Shown here in pieces: positions 34,973-43,652 of a stretch of 57,204 bases of DNA (the stretch's first letter is position 1; each line of letters starts with the position of its first letter). The stretch spans positions 1-57,204 of the forward strand of contig JAUWMR010000024.1 in assembly GCA_030613055.1 (NCBI GenBank), read 5' to 3'. This stretch comes from Desulfobacteraceae bacterium (GTDB lineage: Bacteria; Desulfobacterota; DSM-4660; Desulfatiglandales; Desulfatiglandaceae). The notes below the pieces were generated by a model, which was given only the letters and a program-made list of their open reading frames with translations, was not told the origin of the DNA and did not search any database. The position numbers and the translations under genes were made by a program.

Positions 34973-35970
34973 TCCAGTTCTACCCATCTTTCAAGTTGAT
35001 GATACTTTCTTTGGACATAGGGAAAAATGCCTTCCGGCAACCCGACAATAAAAACAACTAAAAAAAGTCCGTAAAAAACAATCCTGAGCGCGCCTAAGGC
35101 ACGGAGTATTTCTGATAACGGCACTAAGATAAAGGCCCCCAACATGGGTCCCGCGAATGTCCCCATTCCTCCCACAACAGCCGCTGCTACCGGCAGAAGG
35201 GCGTAATCAAGGGCAAAGCCGGGCATGCCTGCAAACATATCTATATGAGTTCCGAATGCTCCTGCAAAAGAGCCGACCGAGGCCCCTATAAATAAAACCT
35301 GTGTCTTGTACAGGTAAATATTAAGTCCTGCACTCATTACGGAACGATCGTTATCATTTATTCCTTTTAATACAAGGCCATAGTCTGAAGCCATGAGCCG
35401 TCTGAACCCGAACAACGTTGCAAGAAGGGCTAACTGAATTACATACAGGGCAATTAATTGATTGGGAAAAGGAGTAAGACCCGGGAGACCCTCTGTGCCG
35501 CCTAATATTCGGGTAGCCTCCACAAGCCTCGAGAGCATAAGGGGTAGCACCAGCATAACCATGGCAAAATAGATGCCCCGCAGTCTCAGAACGGGGAGGA
35601 GCAATACAGTGCATAAAACCCCGCCCATAACCGTGGCAACCGGTATGGTAAACAACGGAGACCAGCCACAGTAATGGTTCAGCGCACCCGCGATATATGA
35701 ACCGATTCCATAAAACAGGGATTGGCCTAATGAAACAAGCCCAGCTGAAATAAGCAGGTCCCAGCTAATTGCAAGAAGTGCATAGATACTCGTAGAAATG
35801 AAGACCTCCTGCCAATAGGGGCTCAGAAAAGGGGCAATCCCCAAAAGGCCCACCACGGGAATGGCCCTCGGCATGAGTAGATAAATCATTTCGCGGTAGG
35901 AAGACAGGGCAAAGATATCTTCGGAGCGTACCTTTATTCCCCTATCAATTCTTTCTTTGCGCTTTTTCAT
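34969..35970 (-). CDS. livM: Branched-chain amino acid-type ABC permease LivM
   Basis: A hydrophobic ~333-aa permease with the LivM hallmarks SAGLVSLGQSLFYGIGSYIA, GIYFAMVMLVLPLMLSRLVE, GTEGLPGLTPFP and the EAA-like loop VGGMGTFAGPMLGAFILVPL. About eight to nine membrane segments are visible. The ATG at 35970 is chosen; a GTG at 35988 is in frame and possible. It overlaps livG by 4 nt and lies ~130 bp after livH. Confidence 0.9.
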   Translation of the reverse strand: MKKRKERIDRGIKVRSEDIFALSSYREMIYLLMPRAIPVVGLLGIAPFLSPYWQEVFISTSIYALLAISWDLLISAGLVSLGQSLFYGIGSYIAGALNHYCGWSPLFTIPVATVMGGVLCTVLLLPVLRLRGIYFAMVMLVLPLMLSRLVEATRILGGTEGLPGLTPFPNQLIALYVIQLALLATLFGFRRLMASDYGLVLKGINDNDRSVMSAGLNIYLYKTQVLFIGASVGSFAGAFGTHIDMFAGMPGFALDYALLPVAAAVVGGMGTFAGPMLGAFILVPLSEILRALGALRIVFYGLFLVVFIVGLPEGIFPYVQRKYHQLERWVELE

Positions 35971-36117
35971 AGAATTATACTGGGACACAGATGAACGCAG
36001 ATTTACGCAGTAAATATTTTTTGCAAATCTATTATTGGAGCCTTAAAAAACGTCAGTTCGTTTTATTCTTAAATCCTGACAATCTGCGTTTATCTGCGTC
36101 CAAAAAATGGAAGCTCC

Positions 36118-36990
36118 TTAGATTCTTTCTTCTAACTCCTTTTGACGGCTGAAGAGACCTGACGGTTTGATAGTCAGGACGACTGCAATGGCTATCAGGC
36201 TTACAAGCATCATCCAGTGGGGCTCCAGGTAATTGGCCGTAAAGGTCTGCGCATATCCGATCAAAACGCTTGCAACCAAAATCCCGACCGTGCTGCCCAA
36301 TCCCCCCACAATACATACGGCCAGGGCATTGATAAGCACCTCATATCCCCCTTCAACGGCGATTGTGCCTAATGGCAGTATGACAATTGCGGCAATCGCC
36401 GCAAGGGCAGCGCCAAACGCCATGGAAAGCGCGCCGATACGGTCGGAATCAATACCAAATGTGAGGGCTGTTCTCTCATCCTGGGCAATGGCGCGGAATG
36501 CCAGACCGATCTTGCTGTGACGGGTGAAAAAATAGAGAAACAGGGTCAGGGCCACGGCTATGAGGGCGATAAACAGTCTCTGGTAATCCACATAGACCTC
36601 TCCGAAGCCTATGCTGCCGTCAAAAAAGACCGGCAGGGTATACTTAAAACCGACAAAATCAAAATACCGGAACAGCTCCATAATGGCGATGCCCAATCCG
36701 AATGTGGCCATGACTTCTGACAGGGCCAGTCCTTTGACCCTCAGAATTACTATGTAATAAATCAGAAGGCCGATTAAGGCGGCGCACAGGATGGAAATGA
36801 ATACTGAAAGAAGATAAGGAAGACCAATTGAGTTCATGGTTATCCAGGTCAGAAATCCTGAAAAGATATAGATAGCCCCGTATGCAAAGTTGGCTACCCC
36901 GCTGATGCCGAATGTTAAATTAAACCCCAAGGCAAGAAGTGCCAGGATGCAGCTATTTATGAAACCGTAAATAAGGGTTCCGAGAAGCAT
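36118..36990 (-). CDS. livH: Branched-chain amino acid-type ABC permease LivH
   Basis: The 290-aa permease has the LivH pattern: GTLIYGFINSCILALLALGF, then GVANFAYGAIYIFSGFLTWI, FGLGIAIMELFRYF, and the cytoplasmic coupling loop VGGLGSTVGILVASVLIGYA. Seven to eight hydrophobic segments. It pairs with LivM to form the translocation pore and follows livK by ~160 bp, a gap containing a GC-rich hairpin (37095-37120) and a short GATTGAAGATTG tract. Confidence 0.9.
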   Translation of the reverse strand: MLLGTLIYGFINSCILALLALGFNLTFGISGVANFAYGAIYIFSGFLTWITMNSIGLPYLLSVFISILCAALIGLLIYYIVILRVKGLALSEVMATFGLGIAIMELFRYFDFVGFKYTLPVFFDGSIGFGEVYVDYQRLFIALIAVALTLFLYFFTRHSKIGLAFRAIAQDERTALTFGIDSDRIGALSMAFGAALAAIAAIVILPLGTIAVEGGYEVLINALAVCIVGGLGSTVGILVASVLIGYAQTFTANYLEPHWMMLVSLIAIAVVLTIKPSGLFSRQKELEERI

Positions 36991-37153
36991 GAGAAAGCCC
37001 TACTGGTGATTGATGGATTGAAGATTGTCGATTGAAGAGTTCCCCAATCCCTGAATTCCCAAATTTGATAATTCGTAAGCGTTCACAGGTCCAGACCTGC
37101 CCGCCGGATGGCAGGCAGGTTTTAGTTGAACCCGTGAATGGTTACTATATTTA

Positions 37154-38563
37154 TTATTTTGCTGACTTTAGGCCTTCGGGAAGCTGTATCTTCCCCTCAG
37201 CAACCGATTCAGGGTAAACGATGACCCTTTCGCCGGGTGCACGCCACTGAATCATACATCCCATGGCCATTTCATTGGGGTCTTCACCGTAGATAACCTG
37301 ATGGCCGTCATTGAACCGGATCCGACCCATGGCGCCCATCCGATCTGTCTTTTCCAGTTCGGCCACGACCATATCACCGTCTATGGACCCTGCTCTTTCA
37401 ATGGCCTCTTTTAAAATATACACCATCTCATATGCAGGGGCCGGAGAATGTCCGGCTTCAAGGGGTTTTCCGTATTTTTCCTGGTATTTGTTGTAGAACT
37501 CTACGGATTTGGGCACCTTGGGACACGGGACATTGCCGATCTCAAAGATACAGTTCAGGGCTCCATCAATTTTTTGGTCAAAAGAATTCCACGCTGCAGG
37601 ACCTGCCAGAGGTGAAATAAAGCCCGCAACCAAAGCGGGGACCTTCATGGATTTCCATTGTTTGACCAGGATACCGCTCTGGGGCATGTCAAAGATAGGC
37701 AGGATAACCTGGGCACCCGTGGCCTTGGCCTTCATCAGGCCAGAAGAAAAATCAGAAGCCCCGGTGGGATAGGCCTGCCGGCCTGTCACTTCCCAGCCCA
37801 TCTTATCAAACACGAGCTTGATCATAAGATCACCGGTCTTTCTGGCCCAGGCCACGTCCTGGTTCATTATGAACACCTTATTAAACCCGAATTGCTTGTT
37901 CAGATAAGCCATGGTTCCACCAAGGTACTTGACCAGGTAAACCGCATTCAGGCAGACCCTGAAGGTATACTTATACTTATCATATTCGGTCTTTACCTTT
38001 TTCTCCATGGCCGGTGACATGGCTGTACCAAGAATCATAGGGACCTTGTGCTGGCTCACCACGTCCATACAGGCAATAGCGCATTCGGATCTGAAAGAGC
38101 CGAACACAATGAAATTTGCTTTATCCTCTAAGATAAGTTTTTTGTGGGCCTTGATTACCTCGGCCACAGGGACGCCCGGTTCAGCCCCCCTGGAATCAAT
38201 GGCAATAACCTTAAAGGGTCGTTTAACCCCGGCAACATCAACGCCGCCGCTGTTATTAATTTCTTCAACAGCCATATTCACGCAGGCAAGGCCCTCTTTT
38301 CCTTCGAGAAATCCGAGAGAGGTGGGTACCCCTAAAATAATCGGCTCGCCGACTTTTTTCTTAAGCGCGGCAAGTTGTTCCTTCAATTCAGCATTTTCTT
38401 TCAGGAGTTCAGCATTTTTTTTGCTCAATTCCTCGACCTTTTTGGCCAGCTCCGCGTCTTTTTCGGGTTTGGCGCACGAAGATAGAAAAACCCCGGCAAA
38501 GACAAATGCCATAAGGATGACACCTACCTTAAAAAATGACTTTCCATAATATTTTCGCATCAC
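37154..38563 (-). CDS. livK: LivK-type substrate-binding lipoprotein with coiled-coil stalk
   Basis: The 469-aa product starts with a lipoprotein signal (lipobox LSSC, Cys30). Residues ~35-72 form a regular heptad coiled coil (DAELAKKVEELSKKNAELLK and on to LKKKVG). The ANF/LivJ-type periplasmic binding domain follows (ILGVPTSLGFLEGKEGLACV, VNMAVEEINNSGGV, AIDSRGAEPGVPV). The ligand is not predictable, but the operon contains acyl-CoA dehydrogenase and ligase, so an organic acid is likely. The stalk is not usual in LivK proteins and may oligomerise or lift the domain away from the membrane. Confidence 0.9.
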   Translation of the reverse strand: MMRKYYGKSFFKVGVILMAFVFAGVFLSSCAKPEKDAELAKKVEELSKKNAELLKENAELKEQLAALKKKVGEPIILGVPTSLGFLEGKEGLACVNMAVEEINNSGGVDVAGVKRPFKVIAIDSRGAEPGVPVAEVIKAHKKLILEDKANFIVFGSFRSECAIACMDVVSQHKVPMILGTAMSPAMEKKVKTEYDKYKYTFRVCLNAVYLVKYLGGTMAYLNKQFGFNKVFIMNQDVAWARKTGDLMIKLVFDKMGWEVTGRQAYPTGASDFSSGLMKAKATGAQVILPIFDMPQSGILVKQWKSMKVPALVAGFISPLAGPAAWNSFDQKIDGALNCIFEIGNVPCPKVPKSVEFYNKYQEKYGKPLEAGHSPAPAYEMVYILKEAIERAGSIDGDMVVAELEKTDRMGAMGRIRFNDGHQVIYGEDPNEMAMGCMIQWRAPGERVIVYPESVAEGKIQLPEGLKSAK

Positions 38564-38610
38564 ATTCCCCTCCTTTCCTGATAAAGGTTTTGGTTATGGT
38601 TACATAGCTT

Positions 38611-39759
38611 TTAATACCTGCCCAAAACAGAACGCGCAATGATTATTTTTTCTATTTCTTTTGTGCCCTCATAGATTTCAAGGACCTTTGCCGCCCTGTA
38701 AAAACGTTCAACGTCATGGTCGTTCATATACCCGTACCCCCCGTGGAGCTGGAGGGCCTCATCAACGACCTCAACAGCCGTCCTGGCCGCCGACCACTTT
38801 GCCATGGCAATGGTCCCTGTGTCAGGGTTGCCGTGATCGATCATCCAGCATGCCTTATGTGTAAGTGTGCGGGCAAGTTCCACCCGGGTGGCCATCTCTG
38901 CGATCTTGAACTGGGTGGCCTGAAAAGAGGCGATCTTCTGGCCGAACTGCTCCCGGGTTTTGACATGTTTGATGGCAAGGTCCAGTGCCCCCTGTGCCAG
39001 TCCTACGCCGTGGGCTGCCACATAGGCACGGGATCTATCAAAAAACTGCATCAACTGGAAAAAGCCCTGACCTCTTTTGCCTATCAGGTTATTTTCCGGA
39101 ACCTTTATGTCAGAAAAGAAGACATTGGCCGTGTCAGAGGCCCTCAGTCCCATCTTTCCCTCGATCTTATCCGCATCATAACCTTCCCTGTCTGTCTCAA
39201 CGACTAAGATACTGTGTCTGCCGGATCTGGATGTCTCTTCGTGTTCCGTTACACAGAACACAAGTAAAAAATCAGCAAGGCTCCCGTTTCCGATCATGAC
39301 CTTGTTGCCGTTTACGACATATTCATTGTCGTTAAAAATTGCTGAAGTAGAGGTGGATAATGTGTCGCTGCCGGCATCCGGCTCTGTAATGGCAAACCCC
39401 ATGATCGCGCGTCCCTGAGCCAGGGGAGGCAGATATTTCTTTTTTTGTTCTTCCGTGCCAAACAGGAGAAATTCCTCGGCCCCGAACGAGACCGAGCAGA
39501 GTTCCTGGCCGATGCCGGGGTCTACCTTCCAGAATTCCTCAAGGATCAGGGCATGCTCCAAAAAACCTAACCCGGCGCCGCCGTATTCCTCGTCAATAAA
39601 TACCCCGATAAAGCCGAGATCCCCGGCCTTTTCTAATAAGGAGCGTGGAAATACTTCATTGATGTCACAGTCCCTTGCAATATCCCTGAATTCGCCTTCA
39701 GCGAATTCATGGGCTGCTTTCTTGATATCTTTTTGCTCTTTGGAAAGCTCAAAATCCAT
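38611..39759 (-). CDS. Acyl-CoA dehydrogenase
   Basis: A 382-aa FAD enzyme: MDFELSKEQKDIKKAAHEFA start, GFAITEPDAGSDTLSTSTSA (flavin and substrate loop), RTREQFGQKIASFQATQFKI-type segment (here KTREQFGQKIASFQATQFKI), LHGGYGYMNDHDVERFYRAA and YEGTKEIEKIIIAR at the end. The catalytic-base Glu in YEGT is present as in short/medium-chain members. I choose ATG 39759; a TTG at 39822 would add a poor N-terminal extension. It is the first gene of the operon that continues into livK. Confidence 0.92.
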   Translation of the reverse strand: MDFELSKEQKDIKKAAHEFAEGEFRDIARDCDINEVFPRSLLEKAGDLGFIGVFIDEEYGGAGLGFLEHALILEEFWKVDPGIGQELCSVSFGAEEFLLFGTEEQKKKYLPPLAQGRAIMGFAITEPDAGSDTLSTSTSAIFNDNEYVVNGNKVMIGNGSLADFLLVFCVTEHEETSRSGRHSILVVETDREGYDADKIEGKMGLRASDTANVFFSDIKVPENNLIGKRGQGFFQLMQFFDRSRAYVAAHGVGLAQGALDLAIKHVKTREQFGQKIASFQATQFKIAEMATRVELARTLTHKACWMIDHGNPDTGTIAMAKWSAARTAVEVVDEALQLHGGYGYMNDHDVERFYRAAKVLEIYEGTKEIEKIIIARSVLGRY

Positions 39760-39941
39760 TCCCGGGTTACAAAAGCCTCCTTCAAGATGTGAAAGAATAG
39801 AATAAAGACGCTTGAGTGTCAAGGAAACAGGGCCGCTTGACTTGGAACAGTCTCTCCGGTAGTGTTAACAAAGTATCCATACCCGAATGACGTGGATTTC
39901 TAAGTTCAATTATAAAACAAATAAGTGGGCAGGGTAAAAAC

Positions 39942-40673
39942 ATGGAAGAAAAGATAGCATCGCTCAGGGATGTCTTGAAGGAGGCCGATCGGGTTGCGGC
40001 GTTAACCGGGGCCGGTATTTCAGCGGAAAGCGGTGTGCCCACCTTCAGGGGGGACGAAGGGCTCTGGCGAAACTACCGTGCCACGGATCTGGCCACACCA
40101 CAGGCATTTGCCAGGGACCCCGAATTAGTATGGGAATTCTACAACTGGCGGCGCGAACTCATCAGCAAGGTCACCTATAATCCTGCCCACAGGGCATTAG
40201 TTGAGCTTGAGCGAATTGTTCCTGGTTTTACACTTATCACCCAGAACGTGGATGGCCTTCATCTCTTAGCAGGAAGCCGGAACCTGATTGAGATTCATGG
40301 TAATCTCTGGAAAGTCCGCTGTACAAAGTGTCGCGAGATTACACTGGATCGTTCACCGGACATGGGAACGTCACCAGAATGCAAATTATGCGGGGGCCTG
40401 TTGCGGCCGCACGTGGTCTGGTTCGGAGAGTCTCTCGATCCGGATATCCTGCAACAGGCAATTGCCACCTCAAAGGCCTGCCAGGTTATGTTAGTCATAG
40501 GGACATCAAGCGTGGTCCAGCCCGCTGCATCCTTAGCCTTGGAAGCAAAGTCAGGCGGCGCGGTCGTAGCTGAAATAAATCTTGAAAGCACACCGCATTC
40601 CCCATTTATGGACTTTACCCTCCATGGGAAGGCCGGGGAAATTGTTCCAAAACTTGTGGAGAACTGGGCGTGA
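39942..40673 (+). CDS. cobB: Sirtuin-type NAD-dependent protein deacylase (CobB)
   Basis: The 243-aa sirtuin has GAGISAESGVPTFRG (NAD binding), TQNVDGLH, the catalytic His in IHGNLWKVRC, four zinc cysteines (CTKC and CKLC), RPHVVWFGE and IGTSSVVQPAA. It removes acetyl or other acyl groups from lysines. It is transcribed away from the acyl-CoA dehydrogenase operon and overlaps the next gene by 4 nt. Association with acyl-CoA metabolism fits its known role in regulating acyl-CoA synthetases. Confidence 0.93.
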   Translation: MEEKIASLRDVLKEADRVAALTGAGISAESGVPTFRGDEGLWRNYRATDLATPQAFARDPELVWEFYNWRRELISKVTYNPAHRALVELERIVPGFTLITQNVDGLHLLAGSRNLIEIHGNLWKVRCTKCREITLDRSPDMGTSPECKLCGGLLRPHVVWFGESLDPDILQQAIATSKACQVMLVIGTSSVVQPAASLALEAKSGGAVVAEINLESTPHSPFMDFTLHGKAGEIVPKLVENWA

Positions 40674-41476
40674 ATCTCCCCGGCGTTATCTCACTTACAA
40701 CCGATTTTGGCCTGACAGATCCTTATGTTGCTTCCATGAAGGGGGTCATTCTATCTATTAATCCTGCGGCAAAGATCATAGACATCAGCCACCACATTGA
40801 AGCCGGCTCCATAGCCCAGGCAGCGATCATCATCAGGGAGGCATACCCGTTTTTTCCGGAAGGGACTATCCATGTTGCAGTTGTTGACCCTGGCGTGGGA
40901 GGGAAGAGGCGACCGATCCTGGTCAAGATAAAAAAACATGTTTTTGTAGGGCCCGATAATGGCCTATTCTGGCCCATCATTGAAACACACGCCCACGTGG
41001 ATATTTTCCAGCTCACAGAAAGCAGGTACTTTCTTGACAATATCAGCCATACCTTTCATGGCCGGGACATCTTTGCGCCTGTTGCAGCTCATCTGTCCTG
41101 TGGTGTGGCCCCCCGGAAGATGGGACCGATGATAAGTGATCCGGTGAAACTTGAGTATCCAGGGCCAAAGCTGACAGGGGATGTCCTTTCCGGTCAGGTG
41201 ATACGTGTGGATCAATTCGGGAACTTGCTCACCAATATCCGGCGCGAAGACCTGGCACGATTCTCAGGAACAGGGAAGCCGATCATAAGGCTTGGAAAGC
41301 TGATCATTGAAGGGGTGCGAAAGACCTATGGTGAAGTGAGTGCAGGTGAACCTCTGGCCCTAATCGGCAGTTCCGGTTACCTTGAGATCGCGGTAAATCA
41401 AGGCAGGGCCAGTGATGTTTCAGGGCTTAATAGGGAGGATATTGTCGGGATGGAAATCCATGTGAATCGTGTTTGA
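40670..41476 (+). CDS. SAM hydroxide adenosyltransferase (DUF62)
   Basis: The 268-aa product starts LPGVISLTTDFGLTDPYVAS with MKGVILSINPAAKIIDISHH, the DUF62 signature. The catalytic Asp (DFG), Arg/His region (HTFHGRDIFAPVAAHL) and the GNLLTNI loop are present. The family hydrolyses S-adenosylmethionine to adenosine and methionine and is related to fluorinase. It overlaps cobB by 4 nt (start GTG 40670). Confidence 0.92.
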   Translation: MNLPGVISLTTDFGLTDPYVASMKGVILSINPAAKIIDISHHIEAGSIAQAAIIIREAYPFFPEGTIHVAVVDPGVGGKRRPILVKIKKHVFVGPDNGLFWPIIETHAHVDIFQLTESRYFLDNISHTFHGRDIFAPVAAHLSCGVAPRKMGPMISDPVKLEYPGPKLTGDVLSGQVIRVDQFGNLLTNIRREDLARFSGTGKPIIRLGKLIIEGVRKTYGEVSAGEPLALIGSSGYLEIAVNQGRASDVSGLNREDIVGMEIHVNRV

Positions 41477-41480
41477 TAAA

Positions 41481-41807
41481 TTAATGAATCTGTGGTTTTG
41501 CAGACAATGATTTAAGGTATTCCTTCCACTCAACCGGCAGCAGGTATTTTTTTTTGTTATTACAATCCTTGCATGCAGGAACGATATTTCCTTTTTTGCT
41601 TTTCCCTCCCCGGGCGAGGGGAACCACATGGTCCATGGTCAGGTGCTCACGCCCAACCTCACGATCGCAATAATAGCAGACCCCCTTCTGAATTTTGTTC
41701 AACCACCATTGCGTTCGTCTCAGGCGCCGGGCTTTTTCTTTTTCCCGCCTTATCTTCTCTTCGCTGACAATTTCGGATATAAATATCATTTTTCCGGTGG
41801 TTTGCAA
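41481..41807 (-). CDS. HNH endonuclease-domain protein
   Basis: A 108-aa single-domain HNH protein: the basic N-terminus (EEKIRREKEKARRLRRTQWW) leads to CYYCDREVG, TMDHVVPLARGGKSKKGNIV and PACKDCNNKKK. The Cys pairs and the DH...N...N pattern form the zinc-beta-alpha-metal nuclease site. It overlaps the end of the PilZ gene by 22 nt and is likely co-transcribed with it. Function is unclear; such small HNH proteins are common in this lineage. Confidence 0.85.
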   Translation of the reverse strand: MQTTGKMIFISEIVSEEKIRREKEKARRLRRTQWWLNKIQKGVCYYCDREVGREHLTMDHVVPLARGGKSKKGNIVPACKDCNNKKKYLLPVEWKEYLKSLSAKPQIH

Positions 41808-42505
41808 TTCTCGATAATATCGCCTGATTCAATACCAAGGATATACAGCCCTTTGTGTTCCCCAGTTTCTATTTTCGATTTATGCTTTACTGTTGCATCC
41901 ACCTTGATCATGGTCCACGATGCGAAAAACGTGACGTCATTTATCCTGTCCCCTGTCTTTAAAATACGGAGCACCTCAATGTCCTTTTCGGTGACCAGCA
42001 GGCCAAGGCCGTGCCTCGAGCAATCAATGACATCTAATTCATATGACCGTTCTATTCCGGTTGCCATTTTCAGATCGAACTGTACATAAATAAAATCCGG
42101 TATACTCGGGATAATCCGGCTTTCCTTTCGCAGGTCATCAAATTCTAAAGTTTCAGGGAATCCTACTACCATACCGAAATGGGGATAATCGCTGCTTGTC
42201 CCCCAGTACCGCGTCTTGAACCGTAAGAGCACATCGCCTAAAACGGAATCGACAACAATATCCGGCGAAGATTTAATAAGGTTGTTTCCTTTAGCCGGCG
42301 ATAGCTTTTCCATGATCAGCAGAGCCCTTTTTGCAGGAGTGTTAGATTCGGCTGGCTGAACTGATGTAGAAGCCATTTTTATTAATCTCGATGTGAAAGG
42401 GTCCTTTTGACCTTTGATTTGAACCCTGAGCTCTGCCTTTTTTGAAATCAATAATTCGATGATCTTTACAATCTGCGGCCTGTTTTTATTTGCGGTCATA
42501 GCCAT
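41786..42505 (-). CDS. PilZ-domain c-di-GMP-binding protein
   Basis: In 239 aa the N-terminal ~130 residues form a YcgR-N-like domain and the C-terminal part a PilZ domain with the RxxxR motif (LRKESRII) and DxSxxG (VIDCSRHGLGL), so cyclic-di-GMP binding is likely retained. It probably modulates motility or surface components. The 298 bp between this gene and tadA (divergent) contain GC-rich and AT-rich stretches but no gene and no convincing promoter pair. Confidence 0.82.
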   Translation of the reverse strand: MAMTANKNRPQIVKIIELLISKKAELRVQIKGQKDPFTSRLIKMASTSVQPAESNTPAKRALLIMEKLSPAKGNNLIKSSPDIVVDSVLGDVLLRFKTRYWGTSSDYPHFGMVVGFPETLEFDDLRKESRIIPSIPDFIYVQFDLKMATGIERSYELDVIDCSRHGLGLLVTEKDIEVLRILKTGDRINDVTFFASWTMIKVDATVKHKSKIETGEHKGLYILGIESGDIIENCKPPEK

Positions 42506-42803
42506 TTAAATCCCGTTTGCCAATCATTTGATTCAGCCCCGCCATGGCGGGACGGCACCCTCGACTTTTGCAACGTTAGGGTAAACGTTAGGGTAAGAAA
42601 TCTACGGCAAAAGTACCAGGTTTTTTAAAAAAACCACCAAGATCGTTCGTTATCAAAATACAATATCATATAATTATATAAGGATTTGATTTTATCGACA
42701 AGTATTTTTTAATTAATTCTGAACCCTGAACCTCTAAACCCGTGTCTACTACAAAACTATCAGGTTGACGGGAAAATGAAGAATATGTAAATATAAATAG
42801 GTA

Positions 42804-43274
42804 ATGGATGTTGAGCTTTATCATTTGATGAAAGAGGCGATCAAAGAAGCAAGAAATGCCTTTTCCATGGGAGAAGTCCCTGTAGGCGCGGTGCTTGTGG
42901 GGTCAGACGGCAGGATTGTTGCGAGGGCTCACAACAGGCCGATATCTCTAAATGACCCCACGGCCCACGCTGAAATCCTGGTAATGAAAGAGGCAGGCCG
43001 GTTTTACCGGAACTACCGGCTAAACGACACTATTCTCGTGGTTACAGTGGAGCCTTGCCTCATGTGCATGGGGGCCGCTATAAACGCAAGGGTAACCAGG
43101 TTGGTGTTTGGTACACATGATCCAAAGGCGGGCGCTGCAGGGTCCCTGTATGATTTTTCATCGGACAAGCGCCTTAATCACAGGATAGAAGTGACATCCG
43201 GGGTCATGGAAGAGGAATGCAGGTCCTTGATGCAGGATTTTTTCCATGATCGACGTAAAAGCCAGGGTAATTGA
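42804..43274 (+). CDS. tadA: tRNA adenosine(34) deaminase TadA
   Basis: TadA converts A34 of tRNA-Arg(ACG) to inosine. The 156-aa product has the GEVPVGAVLV start, HAEILVMKEAG (zinc His and proton-shuttle Glu), PCLMCMGAAI (zinc Cys pair) and FGTHDPKAGAAGSLYDF. It lies directly before two serine tRNAs and dnaX, an arrangement found in many proteobacteria. It probably starts at ATG 42804, without a strong RBS. Confidence 0.95.
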   Translation: MDVELYHLMKEAIKEARNAFSMGEVPVGAVLVGSDGRIVARAHNRPISLNDPTAHAEILVMKEAGRFYRNYRLNDTILVVTVEPCLMCMGAAINARVTRLVFGTHDPKAGAAGSLYDFSSDKRLNHRIEVTSGVMEEECRSLMQDFFHDRRKSQGN

Positions 43275-43292
43275 GTAATATTTTTTTGTCGC

Positions 43293-43388
43293 GGAGAGGT
43301 ACCGAAGTGGTCGTAACGGGGTCGACTCGAAATCGATTTGTCCCGTGAATAGCGGGGCACGTGGGTTCGAATCCCACCCTCTCCGCCA
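43293..43388 (+). tRNA. tRNA-Ser (anticodon CGA)
   Basis: The acceptor arm GGAGAGG (43293-43299) pairs with CCTCTCC (43378-43384), followed by G and an encoded CCA (43386-43388). The anticodon loop CTCGAAA gives CGA; the long variable arm (GTCCCGTGAATAGCGGGGC) is typical of serine tRNAs. The T-arm GTGGGTTCGAATCCCAC is intact. It reads UCG codons. Confidence 0.96.
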
Positions 43389-43517
43389 GGAAATTTGGCA
43401 CTGCCAAATTTCACTGTTGGCAGGTAGCTAATGGGTCTTGGCAAGAAAGTTTTTGTCAAATATAATGCCATGTGCTAATAGCCGTAAGCCAAATGTATCT
43501 TGATTTATCAGGATCGC

Positions 43518-43611
43518 GGAGAGATGTCCGAGCTGGCCGAAGGAGCGCGACTGGAAATCGCGTGTACTACCTAAAGTGGTACCGAGGGTTCGAATCCCTC
43601 TCTCTCCGCCA
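43518..43611 (+). tRNA. tRNA-Ser (anticodon GGA)
   Basis: GGAGAGA (43518-43524) pairs with TCTCTCC (43601-43607), then G and CCA (43609-43611). The anticodon loop CTGGAAA gives GGA, reading UCC/UCU. A long variable arm (TGTACTACCTAAAGTGGTACC) and a T-arm GAGGGTTCGAATCCCTC are present. It lies 129 nt after the first serine tRNA and 41 nt before dnaX. Confidence 0.96.
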
Positions 43612-43652
43612 TTTAATTATGAAAACACTCAAATTCCTAAACATTTAAAGTT

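Noticed and set aside
38007-38549. 180-codon plus-strand frame opposite livK
   Set aside because: A shadow of the Lys/Glu-rich coiled-coil coding region; composition is Ser/Phe-rich with no RBS.
42506-42803. Possible small RNA between the PilZ gene and tadA
   Set aside because: No promoter-terminator pair or strong structure could be seen.
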